From: Cryptomeria japonica
Lineage: Eukaryota; Streptophyta; Pinopsida; Cupressales; Cupressaceae
Length of the DNA: 64,000 bases
Direction of reading: 5' to 3'
NCBI RefSeq assembly: GCF_030272615.1
Contig: NC_081414.1
Span: 657,710,292-657,774,291, forward strand
Part shown: piece after piece, positions 13,205 to 29,825 of the stretch
Position numbering within the stretch: position 1 is the first letter of the stretch
How the letters are laid out: every line of letters starts with the position of its first letter
The notes under the pieces: generated by a model
What the model saw: the letters and a program-made list of their open reading frames with translations, nothing else
What the model was told of the DNA's origin: nothing
Databases searched by the model: none
Program-made: the position numbers and the translations under genes

Positions 13205-16160
13205 TGATCTCCCAACATCTTGCCACATTTCTAAATGTGCTCTAGGTATTTTTCTGACTTGTATGTATCTGTATCATGAATTATATCCCTGACGATGATC
13301 TCCAGTGTGACAAAATTCTCCATCTGTTCTATAGTCTTTTTTAATTCAATTCCATCAGTCTAGGCAATATCAAGGGTGGCATTGAGAAGGCTCTGGCATT
13401 CTGAGATCCATTTATCCTTATCTTTAATATCACCTTTCTGATCAACCAATTCTAGGAAACATTGCAAGTTATGTGCTTGCACTCATCATACTCAATCTAT
13501 AACTGTTCATTAAATTAATTGTGTCTTGTCAACAACTTCTTTATCTTTTCAATCTCCTCATTTTTTGCTTTGGCTACTATTCTATCATTCAGTCTAGTTC
13601 CCAATCTATTTTGAATCCTATTGTGTGAGACTGCATTATCCATGTTCTTCTAAAAACCTATCCAAAACACTTCCAGAAAAGCCTTGCAAAGTCTCAAATC
13701 TTTTGGTTAACAATACAGAGGCCGTATATGCCCTCACACTTTCCATCTGTTTAAGAATCTTCTTGTTTTCTTGTTGTAATTACTCACATATTTTCTTCCA
13801 CTATGATTTATCAGGAGAAAGAACCATTGGCATTGGTTGTCCACTTGTTCTCAGTAGTTCTTCATACAATCCTTTATATTGGTTTCTTTCTCTTACTGTC
13901 ATGACCATTTGTGCCTTGTTAAACTTTGAGATATCTACTCCAATGTCTGTAGAAATGATGGGATCAATCTCCCCAACTTTAAGCTTCATCATATGGCCAA
14001 AGAACTTATCAACATTAATAATCTTAGGTATTTTATTAGGAGGATATAAATCCCATAACAATAAGGCTTCCTCAGCTTGATCGAACCTTGACCCAATGAA
14101 CACATTATTTACACCCTGTATATCTAATTTAAACTCCTTATTCTCTAAATGTAATAAACTATCAAAAATAAATGAAGCACTAAGATCCCATCCAAGAAAT
14201 AAGATTAGACCATCCTATATAAGCATTTGTTTCCCCTTTTGAGGAGTTATTGTGGCCAATTCAGCATCTATTTGTTCTTTTAACTTCCTCAACAGTTCAA
14301 CTTCATTTTCTGGTGTAATTTTGGGAATAGAATCCCTCTTCTTTTCTTTAAAATTGTACAAAAATGATTTAAATTCTTTTGATTGTATAAAGACATCATC
14401 TCCAACAAAGGCAAAATATTCCTCCAGCCAAGAATCAACATGAACCTTCAATTTTGTCACAATTTTCTCTTGCACATTGGGCTCTTCTTCCCTTGTTGGT
14501 ACTTGATAATTAGAGATGGATACATTTTCATATGTTTCACTTTTTGCCTCCTCCTCCTCAATTTCCATTTCCTAAAATCTTTGTCTCTTTTCTACCAATT
14601 CTCTATTCAGTCTATCAATTACCTCTTGGGCTTCTACATCCTCCATATTCCCAAACATATCTTCAGCCTCCAAACTTGAGTGCAGATAATCTCCCAAGTT
14701 TTTCTTTTTCTTGCAAGAATGAATATAACCTTTAGCAACATAATTCTTCTTGGGATAGTGCTTAAATAAGTTGTATTCTTCCATCAATTTTCTATCAATT
14801 ATATCATAATCTTTAGTAGACACTATTGTAAAATCTCCAAAACTTATTGTTCTGTGCAGGAAGGCTTGTTTGCGCTGATCCACAAAAATTTTAGTGTTTG
14901 ACACACTCAATTGCCTTACAATCTCTAAGTTGGCTATTCTATCTGGAACTAATTTAGGCAACATATAAGGGATTCCCTCAAATCCATATATTCTGAAATA
15001 TGTGAAATCTTTATTTACAAACCAGTCTCCCCAGTTGTGGTTAATAATTCACCTTTCATCACAATACTTAGGCCTTAGAAAGCTCTTAATTCCATTAGAG
15101 ATAGATCCTCCACACAGAACCCCATATATCATGTATAGTGGTTTCACTATAAGTTCTTCAAACTTAATATAATTGGATCTCATATACCAAGAGTCCCAAA
15201 TAAATGTCCATAATTGCACAAGTTGTTCTTCACCTTCCTTATTTGTTGTATTCAATTTTAAATCTTCTGGCCTCAAACCCTTCACATGTCCATAGAAAAA
15301 ACCAAATGCATTAACAGTGAATAAAATTTTAAGGTAGGGTTCCTATTATCTTTAAGGTTTAGAAAACCTTCATGTAACTTCTCTACCAGATATGCAGCAT
15401 AGTCAAAAGGTCTGGGCTCATACATTTGTAAATCAGAAGCTAAAACCAATGGCCTAGTACTCGTCAAATCAAGCACCTCAACTCCTCCTACTTTCCTGCA
15501 TAACATGTATCTATACTACAAGTACTATCTAAATAAATCAATGCTAAATGATGGCCCATCTTCCTCAGTCAATTTCCCTGGTTGCCTTTTATGAATAGGA
15601 ATTTTCCAACTAGTGTATTTAGTGTCCATCCTAAGATATTCTTCCTCTAACTCCCCAAAGGACAGGTATTTGTCGAGGTTGGGATCTAAATTAAAAACTT
15701 CATTCACAGTACCCATGGAAAACCTAATAAATGCATCACCATTTGGGAGTTGAATGTATGTCTTCATGGAATTGTAATTTTTAACCAGAACCTCTAGCAA
15801 CCTTATGTTCACAAAGACCTTTGGGATAGTTAACTTACCCAAATTCGTCATCCAATGATTGAAAAGCGACATTTCCTTATTTCATCTCAGATAATAGAAC
15901 GGGAACAATTTGTGTCCCCTCACCTTAGTCCAGACATCCCTAGCCTCTTTGTATCTATCTTCCAACTGCTCCCTTCGAGGCAGGTGTTGCTTCAACCTTT
16001 TGGACTCTGGGTCGGGTGCTTGCATTTGTTGAGTCATTTCTTCATTTAGTCTTCTAACAGGAGGCACATCCTCTATCTTAGTCTTCTTTCCTTTAGATTC
16101 TGTGCTCTTTGTTGCCCTTTTATTTCTAGTTAAACTTGAAGTGTCCATCTTTGTAATCAT
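13205..16160 (-). pseudogene. Long intronless passenger pseudogene of unrecognised family
   Basis: Reading the minus strand from 16160, one frame of coding quality continues for almost 1,000 codons, interrupted by isolated stops. These are TGA at 15882, two TAG near 15516-15527, TGA at 15049, TAG at 14572, 14215 and 13801, TAA at 13780 and two near 13500. There are frame shifts near 15290, 13640 and 13455. The start is basic and nuclear-like (TRNKRATKSTESKGKKTK). A folded middle follows, with the words LPNGDAFIRFSMGTVNEVFN, FDYAAYLVEKLHEGF and FYSLLMHLVF. The last third is charged and coiled-coil-like (EEIEKIKKLLTR, KKTIEQMENF). Pieces of the same family occur at 9774-10640. The overall style resembles other plant transposon-associated proteins, but I do not recognise a domain. 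Its place inside the CACTA element, antisense to the transposase, makes it captured cargo. Confidence 0.72.
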
Positions 16161-16439
16161 AATTCTTCACTTTGGTTTTTAGAAACTCAATCTATTCTCT
16201 CTGTGAATTATCTTTCGCTTGTGTGACACTTAGATTAGGCAGTTTTAGTTTATATTCCCAATGCATCTAGATACAGATTTACTTTGATGAGTTTCTCATA
16301 AAATTACCTCGTGTGAACCATAGATGTACCTGCTACAAGCATTAAATAAGAAATCACTATTTCAGTTTTGAATTCAGATATGGCAACGACTCGACGACAT
16401 GTATCTCTCTGATGTATACTTCCTTTTTGCACCACCTAC

Positions 16440-16935
16440 AAAACCCTTCTTTTATTATGGTACTTTACTCTCCTTTATTGGGATATCCTTAGCCGATAAC
16501 TTATCTTTTGTTGTATCGGTGTAAGTCAACCTGATACTCCCTTTGGGCATCGGGTTAGATCATTAGATGTCAAAGAGATTAGCATTGTTTCCCCAATGAC
16601 TTTCTCCTTTGGCGGAACTCTTCCCATTGTATTCGGTTCATTCCACTTAATCGACCAACTCTTCCATCGGGTATAGGGATAGCTTGGAATGAATTACAAC
16701 CATAGGCAAAGCTTTCCTAATCAAGTATGTTCCATCAATACATGCTTTCCCGATGTCTTTTTCGGGCATTGGGGTAACTCAAAATAACACATCCCGATCC
16801 CTTTGGTTATGTCGATGACCTTCTTTTCATTATAACCTTCGCCGATGGATTTCCTTCATTGCCTTTATCAGTATATGATACCCTCATCGAATTTTGGCCT
16901 TTTTTGTTCAAGTGTTCTTATCGGGATAACTTAAC
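16440..16935. repeat. Internal CATCGG-rich, subterminal-like repeat
   Basis: This segment is related in direct orientation to 9180-9560. TTTCCCCAATGACTTTCTCC parallels TTTCCCCGATGTCTTTTCCC, and both are followed by TTGGCG, a CTC.TCCCA word and CCAT/CCAA. Both carry many CATCGGG and CGGGATA words. The passenger pseudogenes therefore lie between two subterminal-type repeats, as if carried in on, or trapped between, a second element end. Confidence 0.6.
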
Positions 16936-17554
16936 CCAATAATACAATTTTCAATTACTTGCATCTTTTACTTCTTCTTAAGAATACGAATATTAATAAT
17001 CTGCTTAATGGATTCAATATAAACTGAACAAAACCTCTAACATACATAGGAGCTCTTCCTTTTCTCATTCTGTTCCCTGAGATGCTTTTGAAATATACAT
17101 TTTGCCATGACCTTTCAAAGTGAAAGCTCATCCATGTCAACCATCACATAAAACCTAGTAGTAACTATTATTATGATAGAAAGTGTTCAATGTATAAAAT
17201 CAAAAGAAAAAATATAAGAGAATAGCATTTTTAAGAGCATAATTAATTTGAAAAATTATGTGCTATTAGATCTTATCAGAGTGCTTTGACATTGATCCAA
17301 TATAGTTGTTTCTCTTGTGATCTGTCAATGACTATTGTTCATGATGTTACTGTGTTGAATTTTCAATGGTTTTGGTTCGTTTTGCAATTTTTCTATGTTT
17401 AAGTATTTCAATTTGGTATATTATACTGAAGCATCATTTCATAACTAACATTTCAAGCTCTTTATAACTAGTTCTAAGAAGACTTCCGTACTTGTGACAT
17501 CTTTTTGCTTAGTTTGTGAAGGTTATAGACCGAAGTATTCATAGATCGAAGTTT

Positions 17555-18115
17555 TTTAACTTAAGTATGGAATGTGAGTCTACGAAAAAGAATTAGTAAG
17601 GGCCCTTTCTATCCCTTGATACTTCTCTAACTTTCTAATCCTCCAAATGTACCAAATAATTTCACATGAAAGCAAATTCCAAAACTGATTTGTATCTTTT
17701 TTAAAATCCTCTAATAAAACTAGATAGAACATCAAGTATGCTAATATGCCAAGGAAAAATAAACCCAAACAACTTCCAAACCTCCTTAGCTACAGAGCAG
17801 TCAAAGAAAATATGCTAACTGTCTCTTTAACATTGCAAATGTTACCAAAAACATCATTATAATGTTTATATCTGATAGGTAACTTATCAAGTAGAAGCAA
17901 CCATTTAAAAGCTTTCTTTTTAGGAGCAACAAGAGAGTTCCAAATATTCTTAAACATCTTGCCCCATTGAGAAGGGGATGAATTATAATACCACACAGTA
18001 TTAACATGATTAACAATACTCTCATTATACATCAAAGAATTATATATAGAAATAGATTTAACATCACATCTTTTGGGTAACTACAAGGAGATCATACAAT
18101 TTTAAGCATTTTTCC
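17555..18115 (-). pseudogene. LINE 3' fragment: reverse-transcriptase zinc-binding (zf-RVT) domain
   Basis: On the minus strand the translation gives IWNSLVAPKKKAFKWLLLLD, then LPIRYKHYN, then CNVKETV, a stop, HIFFDCSVAKEVWKLFGF and a tail with NLLSCEIIWYIWRIR. This is the pattern of the zf-RVT domain found after the RT of plant LINEs: W...P.K...F.W......LP, then C..C...ET..H.F..C..A...W. Only this 3' domain remains and it is broken by a stop and frame shifts. It is a dead insertion within the CACTA passenger region. Confidence 0.7.
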
Positions 18116-18119
18116 CCTT

Positions 18120-19535
18120 GATTTTTGGTAAATTTGCAGTTTATAAATATGGACTGTGCCTGCCGTGGGATGAAATTGTTTGCTCATTTTGCTAGGAACC
18201 TGGCTTCTAATTATTTTTTCATTTTGTCCAATATCATGTCATTTACCTCAAGAGGACTTGAATCAAATAAATTGGGAAGGTGAAAAGGCCCTTTATTCAA
18301 ATTAAAAATTTAGATAGCAATTATATACTAGATATAAAAGAAACACCACATGACAAGTACATAATGCAAGTGATTTACCTTGTGAAAAATTGAACTAGGA
18401 AAAAACTCTAATAAATAATCTATTATCATCAATATACTAGTAAGATCCCCTCTAGGAAGAAACTCTAGACACGTTATAAAATTCAAATGTGTCCTCACTT
18501 CTCCAAGTAATTTTGTCTTACTTATAACATAGTGAATTACTAAAATTATGAGTTTATTTTATTCTCAAGGATCACTATGAACACCTTAAGGCACCCTCTC
18601 ACTTATATAGAAGGTGATATTTTTAGTGATCAAAAGTAATAATAAAACTCAAAAATAAACAATACAAGCAAAAACACAAGACAACACACGCAAATTACCT
18701 CACGGTGGAGATGCTTCAGAAATTAACCTAAGCCTAGACTACTGTCAGTCTTTTTTGGTCTATAATCCGCATTCTCTTGTTTGCTAGTGTTTGGTTTGCT
18801 AGTTGTCTTTCTTTTGTTTATTGTCTTTTGTTGTGTTGTAATGTTTATCTTTTGATTTTATGACTGTACTGGGTTTCAGGTCCCCATCAAAACCTATTTT
18901 CCCATATTAAAAAACACACGCAATTACCTTGGAAAAACCTCCAGATTGGAGGAAAAACCCAACATTAAGTTCAGATCAAAGTTTTCAATATAATGTTCAA
19001 ATTACATGAGAAGATATTATATATACTTATCTGATTGGTTACTAATCACAATCACTAACTGAAGTCTAATGTGAAGCCCTGTGTTCAGTGCCTAATTCGA
19101 TGGATGCAAATATGACTATTGAATGAGTTGTCCTCAATGAATCTACCTAATTCACTCAAGTTGACTGCACTCAAAATAATTCCAATGCACAGTTGATGGC
19201 ACTTATAATCATCTCACTCCAACTATTTTCCTCCTTCAGTATTTTTATAAACATCATGATGAGGGAAGTTTTGTTGATACCATTTAGCATTTGCACTCAA
19301 CATCTTTTGTTGGGAGGGAAAGAAAGAGGGAGGGAGGAAGAGTTGGTGGGAGAGGAAAAAGAATTTATGTTGAACATCTAATGACTGAACATGTATCTCA
19401 AAAGAATTTGTGACCACTAGCTACAGTAAATACGTTCTCTATTAAGTTTAATATTTTAAGATGAAAAAGAAGAGTTAAATGGTTTTGGTTTGATTTGCAA
19501 TTTTTCCATAGCCTGATTTTTTTCCTGTGAAGAAA
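18120..19535. other. Spacer inside the CACTA element, no gene seen
   Basis: No coding frame was recognised. A short phrase ACACACGCAA(A)TTACCT occurs at about 18690 and 18907 on either side of a GT-rich 200-base segment, which could be a small insertion. 19310-19360 is purine-rich. This stretch directly precedes the first transposase exon, so the promoter may lie here, but I see no defined promoter signal. Confidence 0.4.
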
Positions 19536-19539
19536 GACC

Positions 19540-23755
<4,216 letters not shown>

Positions 23756-24640
23756 CATGAATAAATGTATGACGTATGTGATTAGTATATTATCTATTTA
23801 ATATTGATTTCTTGATAGAAATTTATTTGACTTATATGGTTACATAATTAATTCATTATGTGGACTATTTATTAGCTATGTGATAGATGGTGATTTATGA
23901 TATATATTTGATGGATTACATGTTTATGATGATACATATGCGATGCTTATGATGCATATGATACATATGTATTTATTGTTTATAAAATTACAAATGTAAT
24001 GCTTATGATGCTCAATTGTTGGTGCTGATTTCATGTGTATATTTTGTGTGATGCTACTACCCTTGGTGGAAATAGGTAATTGATTACAGACATCATCAAC
24101 CCTTTACTTGAGGATCCTACATAGTCTACATAAAGTAAAGGTAAGGAATAAACAAATATACAATGATTATGATGACTGCATATTGTTCATGTTGTGTACT
24201 ATGTAATTTTTAGTATATGTATCATGTAATTTCTAGCTAACATAAGATAATTGAATTACATATGCAGGAACTTGAACCCTTTTGATGAGGATCCTGCACA
24301 GTCTCATGGATCAACGGGTATAAGTTAGTACACCCTATAGAAACAGTTTATTTTTTAAAAAATACTAGGAAAACAAACTTCCTTAGTTTTTCACACCTCG
24401 ACATTAGCAGTAAATCTAATATAGTTATCAACACTTGGGGCCCTAGTTGGACTTATTCAAATTTTAATCTCAACATCAACTTTAGGGTCGACTTCTTCAT
24501 CAACATTACCCTCATTTATAAAATATATCTCTCATTACCAACTAACTCTCTCATTTTATGGAGTACATCTATCACAAAATAGGTATTTGTCAGATGTGTC
24601 TTCCTCAAGTGAGGGAAATGCAAGAATAGAAAATGAAAGT
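23756..24640. other. Spacer between the two CACTA genes
   Basis: AT-rich DNA without a clear frame. Two short segments resemble each other: AACCCTTTACTTGAGGATCC at about 24098 and AACCCTTTTGATGAGGATCC at about 24276. Each is followed by a CA.AGTCT word. They could be small upstream exons or a local duplication. Confidence 0.4.
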
Positions 24641-25340
24641 TAGACAAGTAGTAGATCTAAAATAGGGAGATAAACGAGAGGTCAAAATATTAGAAGAAAA
24701 TTCAATAAACACATGGAATTTTTACTTTCTCAAGGGGGGTCATGTTCTTACGATGATGAGACTAAAACAAAACATCGAGGTGCCCTTGAGGTACAAAAAT
24801 CTACAAAAACAATGGGTACCCAAGGAACTTCCTCCAATTAACATTGATTTTGGTGTTAACGATAGGATATATTGCATAACACCTTCATAATTACATGGTT
24901 TGGGCCTATTTTCCATGGATGACATAAAGGTCTATTACAACAAAGTTGCTGAATTGATGGAGTTTGTCGGACCTTGTTACAATTACAAAAGTTGGATGCA
25001 AATTGTTTGATATAAAAAAAGTATGCGTAGGTATACACTATCAACAAATTATATACAGCAGAAAGATAATGATCAAAGTAAACAAGTTCCTGTATACATT
25101 GATGGAAGGCCAAAAGCAACAGGGAATGTTGCAGGTTTTCTAAATAGTACACGACTTGGGTCAACTAATAAGAAACCTAATTGCATATTTGAGGCGCATG
25201 AGGGAAATCATGTATTCGTATGTACGATAAAATTAATAACTACAGGGGAAGAGCTACTAATCAATTATAATTTGAATCGCATAGATACAAACAAAGTTAC
25301 TATCATGGGGGTGCTATGTACTATATACCATTTAATCTAA
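24640..25340 (+). pseudogene. SET-domain coding segment inside the CACTA element
   Basis: The plus-strand frame reads LPPINIDFGVNDRI, a TAA at 24888, then HGLGLFSMDDIK and MEFVGP, a TGA at 25008, and then VPVYIDGRPKATGNVAGFLN, KKPNCIFEAHEGN and GEELLINYN. The order follows the SET domain of lysine methyltransferases: an opening G.GLF...DI, an E(F/Y)VG strand, a (Y)ID..GN.A.F(I/L)N segment, a P-N-C word and a closing GEEL..(D/N)Y. The canonical N-H of the cofactor-binding NH-S-C motif is N-S here, and the Asp of DY is Asn, so activity would be doubtful even without the stops. Upstream exon-like sequence (RRKFNKHMEFLLSQGGSCSY, another frame) may be the N-terminus. It lies on the transposase strand, about 0.9 kb after it. 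It may be a separate captured gene or the first part of the second transposon gene. Confidence 0.7.
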
Positions 25341-25594
25341 CCTCCATCTAATGACTCCAATATACCATTTTATTATTAAGTTTTTTGCTAAGTCTAGTGG
25401 TTTCATTTTGCTAATATTTTTTATATTTTTTCTTTGTCACATGGTGAGATGGATCCATCACATAGCACAGATAAGGATGTAGGTCTTGACACTTCTACTG
25501 AGTAGGTAAACCTCATTGTAATTGTACAAATTAGATAGAAGAAAACTATTATATTATTATGTTCTTTTCTTGAGTATTTTTGAGTAATTTTGAT

Positions 25595-26010
25595 AGTATT
25601 AATAATATTCTTGTCATAGACGGATGTTCAGGGAAAGGGAAAGGGACCTGTAGTACCTCAGCACCTCAAAGGGATGGGGACTCAATAGTATTATGTGATG
25701 ATGACATTGCATTTACCAGAAACCCTATAGAAATGATGAAACATTCTGTTAGAAAAATTAATAGAGAGATTCTTTCTTTGGCATCCATGAGCCCTCAGAC
25801 CGATAAAATAAAAGGCATGGTGCAACAATTGATGTCGACAACACATAACTTGCAAGTAAGGATTAATGAAAGCTTTAATTATAGCAAAAGTTCAATAATG
25901 GTTTCTATTTTATTCTCTTTTATGTCATTAACTAAAATATGTATGTGTTGTTTTTACAGGATTTTATGTGCCCTCATCAACCTGGTGGCCATGATCAGGG
26001 TATTGTAGGT
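25595..26010 (+). pseudogene. Exons of the second CACTA gene, low-complexity middle part
   Basis: An exon-like frame (about 25619-25856) encodes GKGKGTCSTSAPQRDGDSIV and a helical segment with SVRKINREILSLASM and KIKGMVQQLMST. It ends at CAA|GTAAGG. A second small exon (about 25960-26008) follows a TTTTTTACAG acceptor and encodes MCPHQPGGHDQG. Sequence and splice signals are typical of a spacer between a folded N-terminal domain and a coiled-coil C-terminus. No family is recognised for this part. Confidence 0.45.
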
Positions 26011-27438
26011 AGTTCAGGTGATGACCATTTTTTATACATTAAAACTAATCCTCCTTTGGCTTGTGAACTTGCTTTTTTAATGCTAGTGTTATTGATCATA
26101 TATTTATTATGTAGTTGATGCAGAGAGATCTAGTTGATGCTCTTCATGACTGATCATTCATACATTAGGGAAACAAATCCCCTTACACATCCCTTCACTT
26201 GTTCTCAACAAACCCCCAACACATCCTTTTTCTAGATCCTTGACTTGGATCAACCTCTCACTTCATCACTTATCATTTTTGAGAGCTTCATACTGTGATT
26301 TATTCTTCACTGCCAACTCACCTCTCACTATATGATACTCTCTCATTTTAAAGCTCGTCATATTCTACTTGAGATCACATTCTGCTTGAGCTCAACTTCC
26401 AACTAGACAAATTACATGTTCAAGCAACTCCATGTTAGCCTTAACATTGTGAAAATACCAAGTATTTCAACCATCATACCTTAGCATATACTTACCCCTG
26501 TCCTCCAAGAGAGTTATTTCATTGTCATCATCTCATTAATGTCTTCTCCAACTACCCAAGAACTTATAATCTGCATTTAGTCATAGAATCCTTACAAATT
26601 TCAAAACTGCAAAATAAGGAAACCAAACTACCATTCATTGTGACTATCATGATCAAACAAGTAGATTGAAAATTTCTTGTCTTATTGATTTCCATCATAC
26701 TGGGCAAGGTTATTTAGAGTTGTTCCAACCTTATTTAATCAACATGGTCCCATTTCAACCCATTGGACATCACTCAACAAAACAACATGGTTTGTTGTCC
26801 CAAAACAGGGAAAACTTTGTCTCAGTTTGCTAGGGCACTAGTTTTCTTGATATTTGTACAATCATTCAATATAAGAACAATTAAAGATGAAAGATACTTG
26901 AGTCAGTAATAGGAATGTAGAATTTGAGATTTTTTCAATGACTAAATCAATGGATATTAACAAACCCTTGTGACTGACCTGGAACTGAGGGTTTTGGACA
27001 GTTTAGAGAAAAACAATTCAAACTCTCCTCATTCTTCATGGCCATTGCTCTAACTTGGCACAAAATAAAGTTAATTCATTAAAATTCACCCTTCAATCCT
27101 TGATTAGATATTTTTAATCTATTTTCTTGATGAGAAGAAACTTGAAACAGTGCATGAAATGTGACTATTATGGAAATTTGCAATTAACAAGTTCCAAAAC
27201 ACAAAATTTTATTGATTTTATCAAACCATAATACATTATAGTGTTATTCAAGGTGTCTCCTTCCTTCTTCCTTTACACTACCCTCTTGTCATAAATTTAG
27301 CTACCTTTGTCCTTCTTCATGTTGTTCTGTCATTAAGATTAGCATCGAACATTAATAAAGGTTCATCTTTCTTTACAATTCTTAATAAAGGTTCATCCTT
27401 GTTTAAAATTCTTGCAGTTTTCATATATTTAATTATTT
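26011..27438. other. Intron-like 1.4 kb without a gene
   Basis: Between two exon-like segments of the second CACTA gene, I see no open frame or known element. At 27350-27410 a unit beginning TTAATAAAGGTTCATC is repeated in tandem with a period of about 30 bases, directly before a possible acceptor (TTCTTGCAG). The length suggests either a long intron or an insertion in one. Confidence 0.4.
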
Positions 27439-29615
27439 ATTCTTTAGGTGTTGTCAATGTTCCTGTGCAAATGCCACCTCATCCAAGGTTAGCCCCACCT
27501 GTATTGCCAACTACAATGTTGGCAACACGCAACATGCAGACATCATCTACTACACATCATGTTGACCCACCCACTATCGGTAGATCCCTCTTTTTCTCTC
27601 TCTTTTGTTATGTGTTTATTTCCCTTGAAGTGTTCTTTCTTGGGGGTATTTCATAGTGGATCATTTTTTGTAGCAAGATATGCACATGAGGATGTGCCAG
27701 AGGTGACTATTGCTGATAACATACCACCATTTCTTGGATCTTCTCATGTTGATAGTACGAGAACGTTGCAGGCCACATTGCTGATGATCAACGACAAATT
27801 GATTCCCTTAAAGATACAGAAGGTTCCATGTAATTTAAAATTATGATTATATATAGTCTAATTATAATTTACTTACTGATCACTTGTTTTGGACTAATGA
27901 TCCCATGTTTTTTTCTCACGAAATGATATTTTTTATAAAAATCTAAATGACATTGCATTCCAGATATTTGGGCCCACCATACGTACAAGGTGGAATATCA
28001 TATGTGACCTAACCCTAATTCACTATTTTGATTTCATATCATTGCTAGAATAGTTTTTCCTTTGATCCTTTTTTTGAACTATATCAAAGGTAGCTTCTAT
28101 TTTTATTTAAAGGTGGAATGACCAAGAAAAAAAGTTAAAAGATGAACTAATAAACCATATGGTTGGGTTGTTCGGAAATGACACATTCGACAAAACCAAG
28201 GTCCTTGAAAAAGATGGCACATATCTAAAGTATGCGAGGGACCAATACAGGACACATTTAGAGAAGAACGTAAAGTACGAGCGTTCCCCCATGATTCCAA
28301 AGAGGGAGTGGAAGGACCTGATTTTGGATGCAAAGGAGAGAATTGAAAGGAAAAAAGGAAATACAACACTAGATGCTAGAAGAAGGTATGTGATACTATT
28401 AAAAATGTAATTATGTACTAATTACTCTTTATATATATATAATCTAACATATTTCAAATTTTTCATAGACAAAGTGACATGTCCAAGGCAACAAAGGCAA
28501 GACAAGAAAAGCACGAGAAACACAAACTCGACTTTGGTGGTTATAAGAAACTTCCTGCACAAATTTTAAGAAACAGTAAATAAAATGTCACATCAAAATA
28601 TTTATAAATTATAAACATTTTTTTTTTATCAAACAATACAAGCAAAATTCACGATACTAAGAAAAAGTGGAAGACTCTGAATTCAATAGAGCACCCACAG
28701 AAGATGACAAGAGAATTGCCTACCGGCAAGGCTATACAGTCATGGTTGAACAGCTATGAGAATTGAGTGGGCAAACATGAGATTTTGATGCATCCATCAC
28801 AAAGGTAAATAAGCTAAATGAAAATGATTTCAAATTGAATACTTTACCAATAACCTATTTGATGTTAAGTTCCAACATAAAGTGGCTATATTCTTTTTAA
28901 ATAACCAAGCAATGATAACAATGTGGATGACATTGGAATGCAGCCTATTAATCGTGGAACACAACCTAGACATGAAGGTCTGGATGTGCATTCTAGTAGT
29001 GGAGGTATTCATTTTCCACTCAATTTTTTTTATGTAATTATTAATACAATTAAACATTTTAATTAAATTGTAACTAGTGTAGTAATTAATGTAACCCTTT
29101 TTGTTAATATTTCAGAGCATGTAGTCGGTGGTGACCAAGTGGAGCATGATCTAGGTAGACAACATTAGGAACATGATATTCCCCAATTAGGTAAACAAGA
29201 CCACTACTATTCCTTTAAACAAATTTAATTACAATTGGTGTATTGATTAATGTAACATTTCGTATTTCAACTCTAAAGGATCTAGAGGTTGTTCAACACG
29301 TTGAGGTGGCTAGACAAAATTATGTGGAAGATGATGTCAACCCATCAAGTAAAAGGCGTCCCAATTATGTTCTTTAAATTAATGAAATACTTGTAATAGT
29401 AATAAAAAAATATTTTGAATTTAACCCATTTCTTTGTTATTGCAGATGACCCCCCTTTGGTTTAGTGTCCTCGTCCTCTATATAGGACTAGGCATACATT
29501 GAGATCACGAGCAGAGGGAAGGACAACTAGAGATGGGGGAAATGATGAAGAAAACGATGCTCCACTTAGTTTTTACATAGCTTCAAAAAAAATTAAAAAA
29601 ATTATTGTAATCTAC
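27439..29615 (+). pseudogene. Transposase_24 (Ptta/En/Spm)-like gene, 3' exons
   Basis: Exon-like segments with GT/AG boundaries follow one another. About 27446-27580 encodes PVQMPPHPRLAPPVLPTTM. 27674-27829 encodes EDVPEVTIADNIPPF and, in another frame, a heptad-like ADDQRQIDSLKD. 28112-28385 encodes VLEKDGTYLKYARDQYRTHL, IPKREWKDLILDAKERIERK and LDARRR. 28471-28575 encodes TKARQEKHEKHKLDFGGYKK. Smaller exons follow up to a final one ending TRDGGNDEENDAPLSFYIAS. The Trp, Lys and Arg pattern of the 28.1-28.6 kb part fits the plant Ptta/En/Spm family, which supplies the second (TNPA-like) protein of CACTA elements. The resemblance is by eye only. Its position after the TNP2 gene agrees. Confidence 0.55.
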
Positions 29616-29629
29616 CTTATTTGATAATG

Positions 29630-29825
29630 ACTGATTTTTATGTGTTAATGAATGTAGTTATGTGCTAATGAATGTTCATGAATGATATGTGTTAATTAAT
29701 ATTGATGAATGTTGCTTGTTAATTAATGTTAATGAATAATATGTGTTAATGAACATTATGTGATAATGAATGAATGATATATTTTAATAATGAATGAAGG
29801 AATAAATGAATGTTAGATGTTAACA
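29630..29825. repeat. Degenerate tandem repeat of TGTTAATGAATG words
   Basis: About fifteen imperfect copies of a 10-16 base word related to TGTTAATGAATG or TGATAATGAATG follow the last exon of the second CACTA gene. The unit length is irregular. It lies in what would be the 3' untranslated region. Confidence 0.7.

Noticed and set aside
13205-16160. Claim that all stops here prove C-to-T decay
   Set aside because: Each of the three stop codons can come from a C-to-T change, so compatibility alone proves nothing. Only the tandem gag copies give a real comparison.
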